A stretch of DNA of 64,000 nt from Priestia megaterium (lineage in GTDB: Bacteria > Bacillota > Bacilli > Bacillales > Bacillaceae_H): contig NZ_CP085442.1 of the NCBI RefSeq assembly GCF_023824195.1, forward strand, positions 1,650,001 to 1,714,000, written 5' to 3'. A model generated the notes under the pieces. It was not told the DNA's origin, did not search any database, and saw only the letters and a program-made list of their open reading frames with translations. Shown here piece after piece: positions 8,129 through 16,541 of this stretch; the stretch's first letter is position 1, and the number at the start of each line of letters is the position of its first letter. The position numbers and the translations under genes were made by a program.

Positions 8129-8740
8129 ATGTCAAGCTTTGAGGACGAAGAAGTGCTAACAGGAGGGAATGTCTCTAACGTTTATCGCTCGGGAAATACT
8201 GTACGACGAGAATTAAAATCAGATAGTTATAAATTTCATAGGCTATTAAAGCATTTAGAGAACAAAGGTTTTAGCTATGCACCGAAATTTTTAGGCATTG
8301 ATGAAAAAGGGAGAGAGGTCTTGTCATTTGTTTTAAAGGCTATTGGCATAATCAAGAGGCGACTGACAAAGTCCTTAGAGATGGTTGGTTTCATATGGGA
8401 CGCTGGAAAGATAGATCAAGACGGCTTTTTATATATTATGGGACGTTATAAAGATGTTATCGTATACGGCGGTGATAATATCTATCCTGATCAGGTCGAA
8501 GAAATAATTGAGCAAATAGATACAGTTATAGAAGCTGCTGTAGTAGGAGTAGAAGACCCAGTTTATGGAGAAAAACCTAGAGCATATGTGGTAAAAGATC
8601 CTCATTCTTCTTTAACAAAAGAAGATATCCTAAAATATTGTAGAGATCGTCTAGCAAGCTACAAAGTTCCAGAAGTTTATTTTATTGATAAACTTCCTAA
8701 AAATCAGCTCGGTAAAGTATTAAAAAGAGAACTAAAATGA
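8129..8740 (+). pseudogene. Fusion remnant: phosphotransferase N-terminus joined to acyl-CoA ligase C-terminus
   Basis: The first ~65 residues (VLTGGNVSNVYRSGNTVRRE, LLKHLENKGFSYAPKFLGID) are the N-lobe of an aminoglycoside-phosphotransferase-like kinase, broken before the catalytic loop. From about residue 97 on (DAGKIDQDGFLYIMGRYKD, then VYGGDNIYPDQVEE and GKVLKRELK) the sequence is the C-terminal domain of an AMP-forming acyl-CoA ligase. Between them, the ligase segment GYWHNQEATDKVLRDGWFHM (about 8338-8398) is readable only in another frame, and 2 nt appear lost in 'GGACGC' where 'GGAGACGC' is expected. So an internal deletion fused two genes and a frameshift is also present. A functional product is unlikely. 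Confidence 0.75.
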
Positions 8741-8748
8741 AGATAGTT

Positions 8749-8780
8749 AAAAGCGTGGGCTGAATGCAGTCCACGCTTTT
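8749..8780 (+). terminator. Rho-independent terminator
   Basis: AAAAGCGTGG (8749-8758) pairs perfectly with CCACGCTTTT (8771-8780). It can act on both strands and lies just after the fused remnant. Confidence 0.8.
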
Positions 8781-8833
8781 AGGATGGGGGAGATCATACA
8801 TAACAAAAGCTTCATCATTTTAACGCAAAAATG

Positions 8834-9055
8834 TTAAGTAGACAGTTTCTTGATATCAGTGTAACAAACACGAAGTGTATTCTCATACTCAGATTCGTAG
8901 CCTGTAAATACCACCTTTTTTTCTTTATTATCATATTGAAATCCGAAATTTTTTAAATCATTTCTCAATATATCTTCACTAATTTTCATGGAAGAAGCAA
9001 TCTCCTCATAAGTATCACCATTATTTAGCTTTTGAATAATCTCACCAATTAACAA
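8834..9055 (-). CDS. Small HTH-like protein, 73 aa
   Basis: TTG at 9055 is preceded by GGAGG at 7 nt. The N-terminal half, GEIIQKLNNGDTYEEIASSM followed by KISEDILRNDLKN, looks like a short helix-turn-helix of the kind found in sigma-like or resolvase-like tails. The C-terminal half is charged. It may be a small DNA-binding protein, but no family is certain. It lies alone between two terminators. Confidence 0.6.
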   Translation of the reverse strand: MLIGEIIQKLNNGDTYEEIASSMKISEDILRNDLKNFGFQYDNKEKKVVFTGYESEYENTLRVCYTDIKKLST

Positions 9056-9269
9056 ATTACGACCTCCAGTAGTATACGTGTCTTAAGTAATACTTTATCC
9101 TGAATAGCTGCTTTTATGAAATGCAAGTAAAGGTTAACAATTTAAATGAATTTGGTATTAAAAGAAGTGTAGAAAGCCACACGTTTCTACTGAGAAATTA
9201 TTCTTCTTGTCCTTGCATTTCTCACTAATAATAGTAAGTATCACCCTATGTTATTACCTGGGTTTGCTG

Positions 9270-9302
9270 AAAAAGCAAAGAGAATATTCTCTTTGCTTTT
9301 TT
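9270..9302 (-). terminator. Rho-independent terminator for the MMPL gene
   Basis: AAAAAGCAAAGAGAAT pairs with ATTCTCTTTGCTTTTT with almost no loop. T runs exist on both strands. It is 15 bp downstream of the minus-strand MMPL stop. Confidence 0.85.
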
Positions 9303-9316
9303 CTTGGCTTTAATAT

Positions 9317-11539
9317 TTACTGCTCTTTTTCTGGTGCCATTTCAACTTTACCTGGCCAGAAAGCAAATCTTCCTAAAACCGTAGTGATCGCAGGTACAAG
9401 GAATGGTCGCACAATAAATGTATCTAACAGAACACCTAAAGCCGTGATAATTCCGAACTGAACCAGAACTTGAATAGGCAGTGTTGCTAGAACCGCGAAG
9501 GTAGCAGCTAAAATGATTCCAGCTGATGTGATAACACCGCTTGTTTCGCTTACGCCTTCTTTAATTGCTTGCTTTAATGGCATGTGCTTCTTTTTCTGCC
9601 AGATGCTTGAGATCATAAAGATATTATAATCCTCACCAAGCGCCACTAAAAATACAAATGCGTATAAAGGAATCGCTCCTTGGATAGCATCTGCCCCCAT
9701 GATGTTGTGAATAATGAGCCAGCCTAATCCTAAGGCTGCACTGTAGGACAAGATAACCGTTCCAACCAAGTAAAGCATGGCTACAATGGAACGCAAGTAA
9801 GCCAATAGCAGGAGTGATATAAAAATAATAATTAATGGGACAATAATACTGTCGTCTTTATCACTCGTGGTCATTGTGTCATACTGTGTTGCTGTTTGAC
9901 CGCCGATCCATACTTTGGATTTGACTGCGGAAACTCCGGACTGTGACAGTGCCTTTTCAGCTGCATCTCTCAAGTCTGGAATAGCTTCCATTGCTTCTAT
10001 ACTATATGGATTCACATTAAACGTGACGTCATATATTTTTAAATCCTCATTATTTGTACCACTTTGAGGTGCAGAAACGGTACTAATAAGATCATTTTTC
10101 TTTAATGCTTTTTCAAGGTCTACCGATTTTCCTTCCGTATCAATGACTACTTGTGCTGGTGCTAGTTCACCAGGGGAGTAAGCATCAGAGATAATCGCAA
10201 ATCCTTCACGGGAAGGCATATCTTCAGGGAAGGAAGACAATAAATCATACGTATACTTGATTTGACTAGAATAAATGGATAAAGCTCCAAAAAAGACTAG
10301 ACAAGCTACAATGATTGTCCATGGTTTAGTCGTAACCACATTACCAATCCAATTTCCGAAACGGTTTTTCTCTTTTCGGTCACGCACCGGCTTTCCTTTC
10401 TTTTTCGCCAATTCTTCTTCCATTTCAGGAGTACGAGGGACGAAGGGATAAAAAGAACCTCTTCCCATAACCGAAAGCAGGGCGGGGATAAGTGTTAAAC
10501 TTGCTAATCCCATAACTAGAATAGATAAGCTAAAAGGGATTGCAAAACGATGGTAAGCACCGTATTTTGCTACAATCAAGGCCAGAAGAGAGATGACAAC
10601 TGTAAATCCACTCATAGCTATAGCACCTGAAGCACCTTTAAAGGCGTTGATAAGTGCTTGTCTCTTATCTTTTACTTTGCGAAGCTCATCGCGATAATGG
10701 GAAATTAAAAATAAGCAATAGTCTGTTCCTGCTCCAAATAACAAGACCGTCATAATGGATATGGACTGCGAGTCGACCGTAATCCATCCTTTATCTGCTA
10801 AAATACCGAGAATTGGACTCAGAACCCCATAGGCAAAACCTACACCGATTAAAGGAATAATCGCTAAAATTGGGGAACGATAAATAACAAGAAGTAAAAT
10901 TAAGACTAATAAAACTGTTGCAATTAGTAACGAAACGTCTGCTCCTTCAAATAGGCTGGTTGCATCTACTTGAATTCCTACAGGCCCCGTAACACGCGTG
11001 CTTAGTTTATCTTTTTCATCTATATCTGTCGCAAAAGAATCATATGAAACGTTTTCTTTTACTTGTTTTTTAACAGCGTCTAGATTTTTTTCTAGTACAT
11101 CCGTTTCAACGTTTTCTTTAAAGAAAATGGGCTGTACAAGCGTTGTACCGTCTTTCGAAATCATTTTTTGTAGAGCTGCTAACGGTAATTTATGCAAAGG
11201 CGGAGTAGACGTTTGTTCTTCTAATGGTTTCTTTTCTAAACCTGCCGCCACTTGCTGAATAGCTTTTAGATCATCGTTGTTCAAACCTGATTCTTTGTGC
11301 CATGTAAGTAAGGCAGGAACCCCTGATGAGTTAGGGAATTCTTTCTTTATGAGATTTTCAGCTTCTACGGAAGGTGAATTCTCACTTAAGTTTGGTGCAT
11401 TGTTCACTTCTGTCTTATTCACGGCAGGCCAAGCAATCGTTAGGACTACAGTTGCCAGAATCCATACGGCAATCACAACCCATCGACTCACTTTCCCAGT
11501 CATAAATCGGCTGAATGTTGCTAAAGGTGATTCTTTCAT
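9317..11539 (-). CDS. MMPL family RND-type transporter (YdfJ-like)
   Basis: A 740-residue integral membrane protein with the duplicated MMPL/RND plan: TM1 near 18-36, an extracellular domain (about 40-190), five TM helices, then a second TM, extracellular domain and five more helices. GAGTDYCLFLISHYRDEL (about 268-285) and LGEDYNIFMISSIW are the two repeats of the proton-relay/SSD motif. Length and order match B. subtilis YdfJ. It probably exports lipids, hydrophobic compounds or drugs using the proton gradient. It has a GGGAG SD. It is divergently transcribed from a TetR gene, its likely repressor. Confidence 0.9.
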   Translation of the reverse strand: MKESPLATFSRFMTGKVSRWVVIAVWILATVVLTIAWPAVNKTEVNNAPNLSENSPSVEAENLIKKEFPNSSGVPALLTWHKESGLNNDDLKAIQQVAAGLEKKPLEEQTSTPPLHKLPLAALQKMISKDGTTLVQPIFFKENVETDVLEKNLDAVKKQVKENVSYDSFATDIDEKDKLSTRVTGPVGIQVDATSLFEGADVSLLIATVLLVLILLLVIYRSPILAIIPLIGVGFAYGVLSPILGILADKGWITVDSQSISIMTVLLFGAGTDYCLFLISHYRDELRKVKDKRQALINAFKGASGAIAMSGFTVVISLLALIVAKYGAYHRFAIPFSLSILVMGLASLTLIPALLSVMGRGSFYPFVPRTPEMEEELAKKKGKPVRDRKEKNRFGNWIGNVVTTKPWTIIVACLVFFGALSIYSSQIKYTYDLLSSFPEDMPSREGFAIISDAYSPGELAPAQVVIDTEGKSVDLEKALKKNDLISTVSAPQSGTNNEDLKIYDVTFNVNPYSIEAMEAIPDLRDAAEKALSQSGVSAVKSKVWIGGQTATQYDTMTTSDKDDSIIVPLIIIFISLLLLAYLRSIVAMLYLVGTVILSYSAALGLGWLIIHNIMGADAIQGAIPLYAFVFLVALGEDYNIFMISSIWQKKKHMPLKQAIKEGVSETSGVITSAGIILAATFAVLATLPIQVLVQFGIITALGVLLDTFIVRPFLVPAITTVLGRFAFWPGKVEMAPEKEQ

Positions 11540-11589
11540 TAATTCTCCCTCATTTCCAAATCTGTTTGTTTCTATTACAATATATATAG

Positions 11590-11620
11590 AACCTTCAATA
11601 ATTATATATACCAGAAGGTT
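11590..11620. promoter_or_regulatory. Probable TetR operator between MMPL and tetR
   Basis: AACCTTC (11590-11596) and GAAGGTT (11614-11620) form an inverted repeat with a 17-nt centre. The repeat sits midway in the 135-bp divergent promoter region, as expected for a TetR dimer controlling both genes. The centre is AT-rich (ATAATTATATATA) and may contain a -10. Confidence 0.6.
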
Positions 11621-11674
11621 AATTAATCAACTAGTTTAAATGTGGCAATTTCTTGAACTAGAAGGAGGGCCCTT

Positions 11675-12295
11675 ATGAATACGAATCAGACACCGAAAAA
11701 AAAGCCAGGCAGACCCAAAATAACAACTGAAAATAATATAACAAGAGAGCAAATTTTAAAGACTGCTGCCCATTTATTTATGGCATATGGATATGAAAGA
11801 GTCTCAATGGAGCAAGTGGCTGAGGCTAGCGATGTGACTAAGGCTAGTGTTTACTACTACTTTAAAAATAAGGCAACTTTATTTACCGTTTCGGTATCAA
11901 GTATGTTCCAACGTATTACAAAACAGACAGAGAAATTATTACAAAATTCCAAAGGGCTAAAACACAGATTATATGAGGTAACATTGGATCATTTAAAGAG
12001 ACCACATATTGATTTTGAAACATTATTGCAGGAAGCGACTTCTTCGCTTACAGAAGATCATATTCATGAAATTCGTGAGGCAGAGAAAGCCATACATCAG
12101 GCATTGGAGAACGTATTCAAACAAGCTGTAAACAACGGTGAAATTGTCACAACAAGCCCTCGCTTGCTTGCGCATACATTTTCTATGGTCACAATGATTC
12201 GGAATAAAAAAGAATTAATAGCTGAATTAGGAGGACCTGAAAAAACGGCTAAGGCTCTAGTAGATCTTTTTTGGATAGGGATTGGTCCTAATTGA
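11675..12295 (+). CDS. TetR/AcrR family transcriptional regulator
   Basis: The protein begins with a basic AT-hook-like tail (KKKPGRPK), followed by the TetR DNA-binding domain. REQILKTAAHLFMAYGYERV, then QVAEASDVTKASVYYYFKNK (about 24-68), contains the canonical 'ss yyyF knK' helix. The C-terminal helical domain binds ligand. An AGAAGGAGG SD precedes ATG 11675. The divergent MMPL exporter is the likely target, with induction by an exported compound. Confidence 0.9.
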   Translation: MNTNQTPKKKPGRPKITTENNITREQILKTAAHLFMAYGYERVSMEQVAEASDVTKASVYYYFKNKATLFTVSVSSMFQRITKQTEKLLQNSKGLKHRLYEVTLDHLKRPHIDFETLLQEATSSLTEDHIHEIREAEKAIHQALENVFKQAVNNGEIVTTSPRLLAHTFSMVTMIRNKKELIAELGGPEKTAKALVDLFWIGIGPN

Positions 12296-12323
12296 CCTTT
12301 TTTATTTCGTACAAAGAAGAAGT

Positions 12324-12370
12324 AAAGAACTGCTAAAAAGTATTAATTAATACTTTTTAGCAGTTCTTTT
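12324..12370 (+). terminator. Long perfect terminator after tetR
   Basis: AAAGAACTGCTAAAAAGTAT and its exact complement form an about 20-bp stem with almost no loop (TAATTA region), ending in TTTT. It should work in both directions. Confidence 0.85.
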
Positions 12371-12675
12371 AATTGATCGCAATTACTTTGTAAGGTAAGC
12401 CGCAAATAATAACGATTACATATTAACTGGCCACCTTATATGGAAACGTTAGCTCAAAGTGTTTATTAACAATCTAAAAAAGCGAGGTTAGACGATAAAA
12501 ACGTAAAAATTTAATAATTTGGTTTTTATTTGTATTTTAAGAAATATTTTATAGAAGGTTAGTGTTAAAATAATGAAAATCCTAGCTTTTAGGGTTGCCT
12601 TTAGTATATATGGTTATTCTATTGTAAACACAACCTTTAGCATAACAGCTTACATTTTGGAAAGGGGAAAAGCGG
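12371..12675. other. Leader/promoter region of the terC gene
   Basis: This 305-bp gap is AT-rich. I looked for a yybP-ykoY manganese riboswitch because TerC homologues often have one, and found no conserved core. No ORF with an SD is visible. The last 20 bp carry AAAGGGG, the SD of the next gene. Confidence 0.5.
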
Positions 12676-13449
12676 ATGGAATCTATTTGGCTCGAATACG
12701 TATGGGCATTATTGATTCTAATCGGGTTAGAGGGGTTATTGTCAGCCGATAATGCTCTGGTACTAGCAGTTATAGCCAAACATTTACCCGATGATCAGAA
12801 AAAAAGAGCGATTAATTACGGAATTCTTATGGCATTTATTTTTCGATTTGGAGCTCTTTTTGCCATTTCATTTATTGCCAACGTCTGGTGGATACAGGCC
12901 ATAGGAGCAGCTTATCTTCTGTATTTGGGTTTGAAGCATGTCATTAAGGCCAGGTTTGGGAAACATAATGAGAATATTCATAATGATGATGAAAAGGAGT
13001 CTGCTGGAAAGGGATTCTGGCCGACAGTGGGGAAAATTGCGTTAGCCGACCTTGCTTTTGCCATTGATTCTATTTTAGCTGCGGTCGCTATAGCCCTTGG
13101 ACTTCCGGATTCACAATTTGGAGAAATCGGTGGTATGGACGGAGGGCAGTTTGCAGTTGTAGTTCTTGGAGGGATTGCAGGTCTTATTTTAATCAAGTTT
13201 GCAGCGACCTGGTTTGTAAAGCTCCTTGAAAAACGACCTGCCTTAGAAACTACAGCATATGCCATTGTTGCCTGGGTAGGTGTGAAACTTGCTGTTATTA
13301 CTCTTGCGCATAAAGATATTGGTGTCCTAGATCCTCATTTTCCCCATAGCACCACTTGGACCCTAATTTTCTATGGAGTATTAGTTGGTATCGCTCTATT
13401 GGGTTGGTTTGCACCGGGTAATAAGTCATCAGAGAAACCATCGGCCTAA
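12676..13449 (+). CDS. TerC family membrane protein (MeeF/MeeY-like metal exporter)
   Basis: About seven TM helices are visible. The TerC signature is seen twice: LLSADNALVLAVI with Asp25, and IALADLAFAIDSILAAVAIA with Asp125 and Asp131, acidic residues that lie in the membrane in this family. B. subtilis relatives YceF (MeeF) and YkoY (MeeY) export Mn2+ to metallate secreted proteins. That role is inference here. A cytoplasmic acidic loop (about 96-110) separates the halves. The SD is AAAGGGG, 8 nt from the ATG. It is transcribed alone; no metal riboswitch was found upstream. Confidence 0.88.
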   Translation: MESIWLEYVWALLILIGLEGLLSADNALVLAVIAKHLPDDQKKRAINYGILMAFIFRFGALFAISFIANVWWIQAIGAAYLLYLGLKHVIKARFGKHNENIHNDDEKESAGKGFWPTVGKIALADLAFAIDSILAAVAIALGLPDSQFGEIGGMDGGQFAVVVLGGIAGLILIKFAATWFVKLLEKRPALETTAYAIVAWVGVKLAVITLAHKDIGVLDPHFPHSTTWTLIFYGVLVGIALLGWFAPGNKSSEKPSA

Positions 13450-13480
13450 AAGGTAATCGAGTGTAATAAGCAACCGTAAA

Positions 13481-13594
13481 TTAGACTTCTATTTGAACAT
13501 CGTTTTCTCTCATTATTTGGCCGTAAATTACTCTGAATATAACACCAACAAAAGAGAGAACAGCAGCCGTGATGGTAATGCGTAAAAAGTTAAT
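13481..13594 (-). CDS. Possible 37-aa membrane peptide with ATT start
   Basis: The reverse frame reads NFLRITITAAVLSFVGVIFR, then VIYGQIMRENDVQIEV and a stop. It has one convincing TM helix and a charged tail, which is unlikely by chance. No ATG, GTG or TTG exists. AAGGTG lies 7 nt upstream of an in-frame ATT at 13592-13594, so an ATT start is possible. The alternative is a 5'-truncated remnant. Confidence 0.3.
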   Translation of the reverse strand: MNFLRITITAAVLSFVGVIFRVIYGQIMRENDVQIEV

Positions 13595-13865
13595 AAAATC
13601 ACACCTTTTTATAAAGTGTATTACCCTTTTTTACACTATTAAAAAGGTCTAGAAATAAATGCTTACACTTTGACAATTATATAGTTAGAAAGAAAATAAC
13701 CTAAGAACATAAGCGAGTTAAGGTTATATAAAAAGTTCATTTTCGGTATGTCTAAAGAGGAAAAGAAGTCTATATTTTATTCTCTTGAAAATAGATAATT
13801 TACCCCATTTTATACAATATTCAGCCGATATTTTATAGTCTTTTATCCCATATCCCAATAAATTG

Positions 13866-13890
13866 GTTTTAATTGGCTGGTGAAGGATAC
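13866..13890 (+). promoter_or_regulatory. Candidate sigma-B promoter of the yflT-like gene
   Basis: GTTTTA (13866-13871), a 13-nt spacer and GGATAC (13885-13890) resemble the sigma-B consensus GTTTaa/GGGTAt. The position predicts a short leader before the GTG start at 13940. YflT-family genes are general-stress genes. Confidence 0.5.
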
Positions 13891-13939
13891 ACCTATTAGT
13901 AGAACGACATATTCTATGGGGATAGAGGAGGAGAAAATA

Positions 13940-14266
13940 GTGAAAGAAATTAAAGTAGCAGAAAATAGCGGTCAGGCAAATAAATTCATTGAAGATTTCT
14001 TTAAAAACGGGTTTAGTAAAAGTGAAATTTATTTATTAACCTATAACAAAGAGCGCTCGGAATATTTAACAGCTACAACAAATACAAAAGCATATCGAGT
14101 TTCTGATCAAGGAGTTTTTGAATCTGCAGTTAATAAGTTATTTTCTCGTGAAGATGAACTTCATTCTAAAATGGCCTCTTTAGGTTTAACCCGAGAAGAA
14201 GCTGAACAATGTGTCGGTGAAATGAAACAGGAACGTATAATCATTATCGCAAAGAAAGATATGTAA
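13940..14266 (+). CDS. YflT-like general stress protein (GSP17M family)
   Basis: GTG at 13940 is preceded by GAGGAGGAG at 6 nt, so the upstream ATG at 13880, which lies on top of the promoter -10, is rejected. The 108-aa product has the order typical of the heat-induced stress protein YflT domain. That order is a beta strand (EIKVAENSGQANKFIEDFF), SEIYLLTYNKE, a variable middle, then LTREEAEQCVGEMKQERIII. It is cytoplasmic; its molecular function is unknown. The sigma-B-like promoter upstream fits general stress induction. Confidence 0.82.
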   Translation: MKEIKVAENSGQANKFIEDFFKNGFSKSEIYLLTYNKERSEYLTATTNTKAYRVSDQGVFESAVNKLFSREDELHSKMASLGLTREEAEQCVGEMKQERIIIIAKKDM

Positions 14267-14452
14267 TGGTTTTCTTATACAATAACCTTTGAAAGAACTA
14301 AGTGATCGAGAAAAATTAGTAAACCTTGCTAGCATGTTGCTTTATATATAATATTTGTTCTTCTGTATGAATGTTTTATGAATCGGAAAGATACTGAATT
14401 AAAAGTATCTTACAAGAATCGTTTACTAATCTCATATGGAGGTGAAAGGATA

Positions 14453-14641
14453 ATGATTCAATTTCTTGGTATTCACATAGGGACGTTATACTTTCCTACA
14501 AGTATCCTTCTAATTACTTTATTAGTTTTAGTAGGTTTTATTATTTATTTTCTTAGTAAAAGAAAAAGAAATAGAGATCAAACGATTCATTCGAATGAGA
14601 ATAGGGTAAAGGGGAAAAGAGGACAAGATAAAATTCTGTAA
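14453..14641 (+). CDS. Small single-TM membrane protein, 62 aa
   Basis: ATG 14453 has GGAGGTGA 8-9 nt upstream; the longer in-frame start at 14378 has no SD. One hydrophobic segment (SILLITLLVLVGFIIYFL) is followed by a strongly basic cytoplasmic tail (SKRKRNRDQ, KGKRGQDK). No family is recognised. It may share a transcript with the YflT-like gene, 187 bp upstream. Confidence 0.6.
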   Translation: MIQFLGIHIGTLYFPTSILLITLLVLVGFIIYFLSKRKRNRDQTIHSNENRVKGKRGQDKIL

Positions 14642-14651
14642 ATAACCTAAA

Positions 14652-14762
14652 AGAAGAATTACTGTGTTTTGTCATCAAAAAGAATTGCAGTTTGAAGTGA
14701 AAGTAGATCATCCTAGTCCTAAAATTTCTGATACAGCCTTACACGACGGTTTAATCCGGTAA
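14652..14762 (+). pseudogene. Possible remnant of a manganese-catalase/CotJC N-terminus
   Basis: A frame without start codon reads RRITVFCHQKELQFEVKVDH, then PSPKISDTALHDGLIR and a stop. The KELQFEVKVD-P-P portion resembles the first strand of Mn-catalase/CotJC proteins ('kkLQ..vkvd.pnp'). Everything after is missing. This is a weak match to a short piece. Confidence 0.25.
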
Positions 14763-14792
14763 GAAAGTAATTTTTAAATAAATGTAGAGAGG

Positions 14793-14830
14793 GCCCTTGA
14801 ATTCATTTCTAAGGGCTGTTTTTATTTTTA
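14793..14830 (+). terminator. Rho-independent terminator
   Basis: GCCCTT (14793-14798) pairs with AAGGGC (14811-14816), followed by TGTTTTTATTTTT. It terminates the small-protein transcript upstream. Confidence 0.75.
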
Positions 14831-14993
14831 TTATGTAAAAAACAGATGATCTTTTAACCTTCTATTTTTTACTATTTTCTATTTATAAATTCAAAGAGCA
14901 GTTTATTAGCGTTTTTTAAAATCCTAAACAAGCCATTGAACCCTTGATAAATTTGAAATAGTAGTCTAACCTTCTTAATAAGGAGTGAAAATT

Positions 14994-15755
14994 ATGAATG
15001 AAAACATTTCGGGTATCGATTATCAGGAAGTCATTGAATATGCATTAGATCCACTTATTATTCATTCAAATCATAAAATTATATATGTTAACCACGCAGC
15101 TGAACATTTTTTTAGAGGAAAAAGGGAAGATATTATAGGTGCAAGTCCTTTAGATATATTTCAAGAAACATCTAAGGCAGCGATAAGGAAAAGAATTCAA
15201 TCGGCTTACGAGCGCCCAGCAGAGCTCATTGAGGAAACCATATTTAGAATGGATGGAACAACCGTTAATGTTGAATTATATTGTCATCCCTTGCTGCTGG
15301 GAGATAAAAAAGTAATCCAAACCTATGTGAGAGATATTACGGTAAAAAAAGAGAGTGAAACAAGACAAAAAGAAATAATAAAGCAAATAAATGAACTGTC
15401 TACAACCCTTGTTCCTCTTTTAGAGGGAATCGCTGTACTTCCCTTAGTAGGATCCATAGATGAGGAAAGAGCAAACCAACTTTTAATGGCTGTTCCAGTA
15501 AAAGTGCAGACCCAAAATATAAATTGTTTAATTATAGATTTTTCAGGTATTTATACATTGAATTCAATTGTAACGGAGCATCTTTTTAAAATTAATAGCG
15601 TTATGTCACTACTTGGAGTGCAATGTATCTTAACAGGATTAAGACCAGAATTATCTCGCTCTGCTGTACAGCTAGGTATTAATTTAGATTCTACCCAGAC
15701 AATGGCTACTGTAAAAAATGCACTTCATTTTTTGGGAATTACTTCTAGTAAATAA
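14994..15755 (+). CDS. PAS-STAS protein, RsbR-like stressosome paralogue
   Basis: ATG 14994 is 8 nt from AAGGAG; the GTG at 14985 lies inside the SD. Residues ~10-120 form a PAS fold (VIEYALDPLIIHSNHKIIYV, DIFQETSKAAIRKRIQ, YVRDIT). It lacks the cysteine motif of LOV domains, so it is not a blue-light sensor of YtvA type. After a short coiled linker, residues ~148-248 are a STAS domain with RsbR-type order (LPLVGSIDEERANQLL, IDFSGIYTLNSIV, ILTGLRPELSRSAV). Ser stands where RsbRA has phosphorylated Thr in both positions. A role in stress signalling with an RsbT-type kinase is inferred; one such kinase lies at 48055. Confidence 0.82.
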   Translation: MNENISGIDYQEVIEYALDPLIIHSNHKIIYVNHAAEHFFRGKREDIIGASPLDIFQETSKAAIRKRIQSAYERPAELIEETIFRMDGTTVNVELYCHPLLLGDKKVIQTYVRDITVKKESETRQKEIIKQINELSTTLVPLLEGIAVLPLVGSIDEERANQLLMAVPVKVQTQNINCLIIDFSGIYTLNSIVTEHLFKINSVMSLLGVQCILTGLRPELSRSAVQLGINLDSTQTMATVKNALHFLGITSSK

Positions 15756-15951
15756 CCGGTGAAATGAAAATAACCAAAGCAACTTTTACGTTTTTAAAGA
15801 TACATATTATATGAATCTTTAGATGGTATTAAACCTTTCAGAGGAATTTTCTAATTAAAGGAATAGTGGCATCATCTTTATGGTTTCGTGCTGTTTTAAA
15901 TATTTTTAGGTGGATTTTTTAAATTAGATTTGTATCTTGTATACATTAGAA

Positions 15952-15996
15952 AAACAAAAGAAACTCCTGAACATATACCAGGAGTTTCTTTTGTTT
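15952..15996. terminator. Strong bidirectional terminator
   Basis: AAACAAAAGAAACTCCTG pairs perfectly with CAGGAGTTTCTTTTGTTT across a 9-nt loop. It separates the convergent PAS-STAS gene and the small minus-strand gene. The rest of this 308-bp gap shows nothing. Confidence 0.9.
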
Positions 15997-16063
15997 AAAA
16001 TAACATATTGTGAAATCGCACGTTTGTTAAATAAAAGATAGAAGAATCATTGAATCGCTTTCT

Positions 16064-16276
16064 TCAGTTTAAGATCTTGTATAAAGCTTCAGAAGCGTTA
16101 TCTATATCATAATCGTTATAATTTAAGGTTTTTTGATCCGTAAGTGTAGTGATTTGAAAAATCTTAGATGTTTTACAATACGACAATTCCAGTAATTCAG
16201 GAATGGTATGAGTAATAGCACTATCCTCATATTGAATAAGAGTATAAAGCGTTTTTTTTATTTCAAGTATATTCAT
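16064..16276 (-). CDS. Small hypothetical protein, 70 aa
   Basis: ATG 16276 is chosen because AAAGAGGT precedes it at 6 nt; the longer frame has no SD. It starts MNILEIKKTLYTLIQYEDSA and ends DNASEALYKILN. The pattern suggests a small alpha/beta fold with a central strand (IFQITTLTDQKTLNY). No family is recognised. Confidence 0.55.
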   Translation of the reverse strand: MNILEIKKTLYTLIQYEDSAITHTIPELLELSYCKTSKIFQITTLTDQKTLNYNDYDIDNASEALYKILN

Positions 16277-16541
16277 AAAAGTACCTCTTTCCATTATAAG
16301 GAAACTCAGGGTACAAAGAGACCACATAATTTAAATTTATGTTCTTTCTCTATTGTAACATATGAACGTATAGAAAAATACCTGCCGAGAACAGACAGTA
16401 TGGTAACTGCAATTGTAAATTCTATGCACTTCTAATCCTGCTAGCTGATCAGTTAAAAAGGCGGCTATCAATAGAACATGTTCTTCTTATAATAGAATTA
16501 CCTTAAATAAATTTAGTAATAAAAAAGGGTAGATTATTAAT

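Noticed and set aside
12371..12675. Possible yybP-ykoY manganese riboswitch upstream of terC
   Set aside because: The conserved core of that riboswitch class could not be found.
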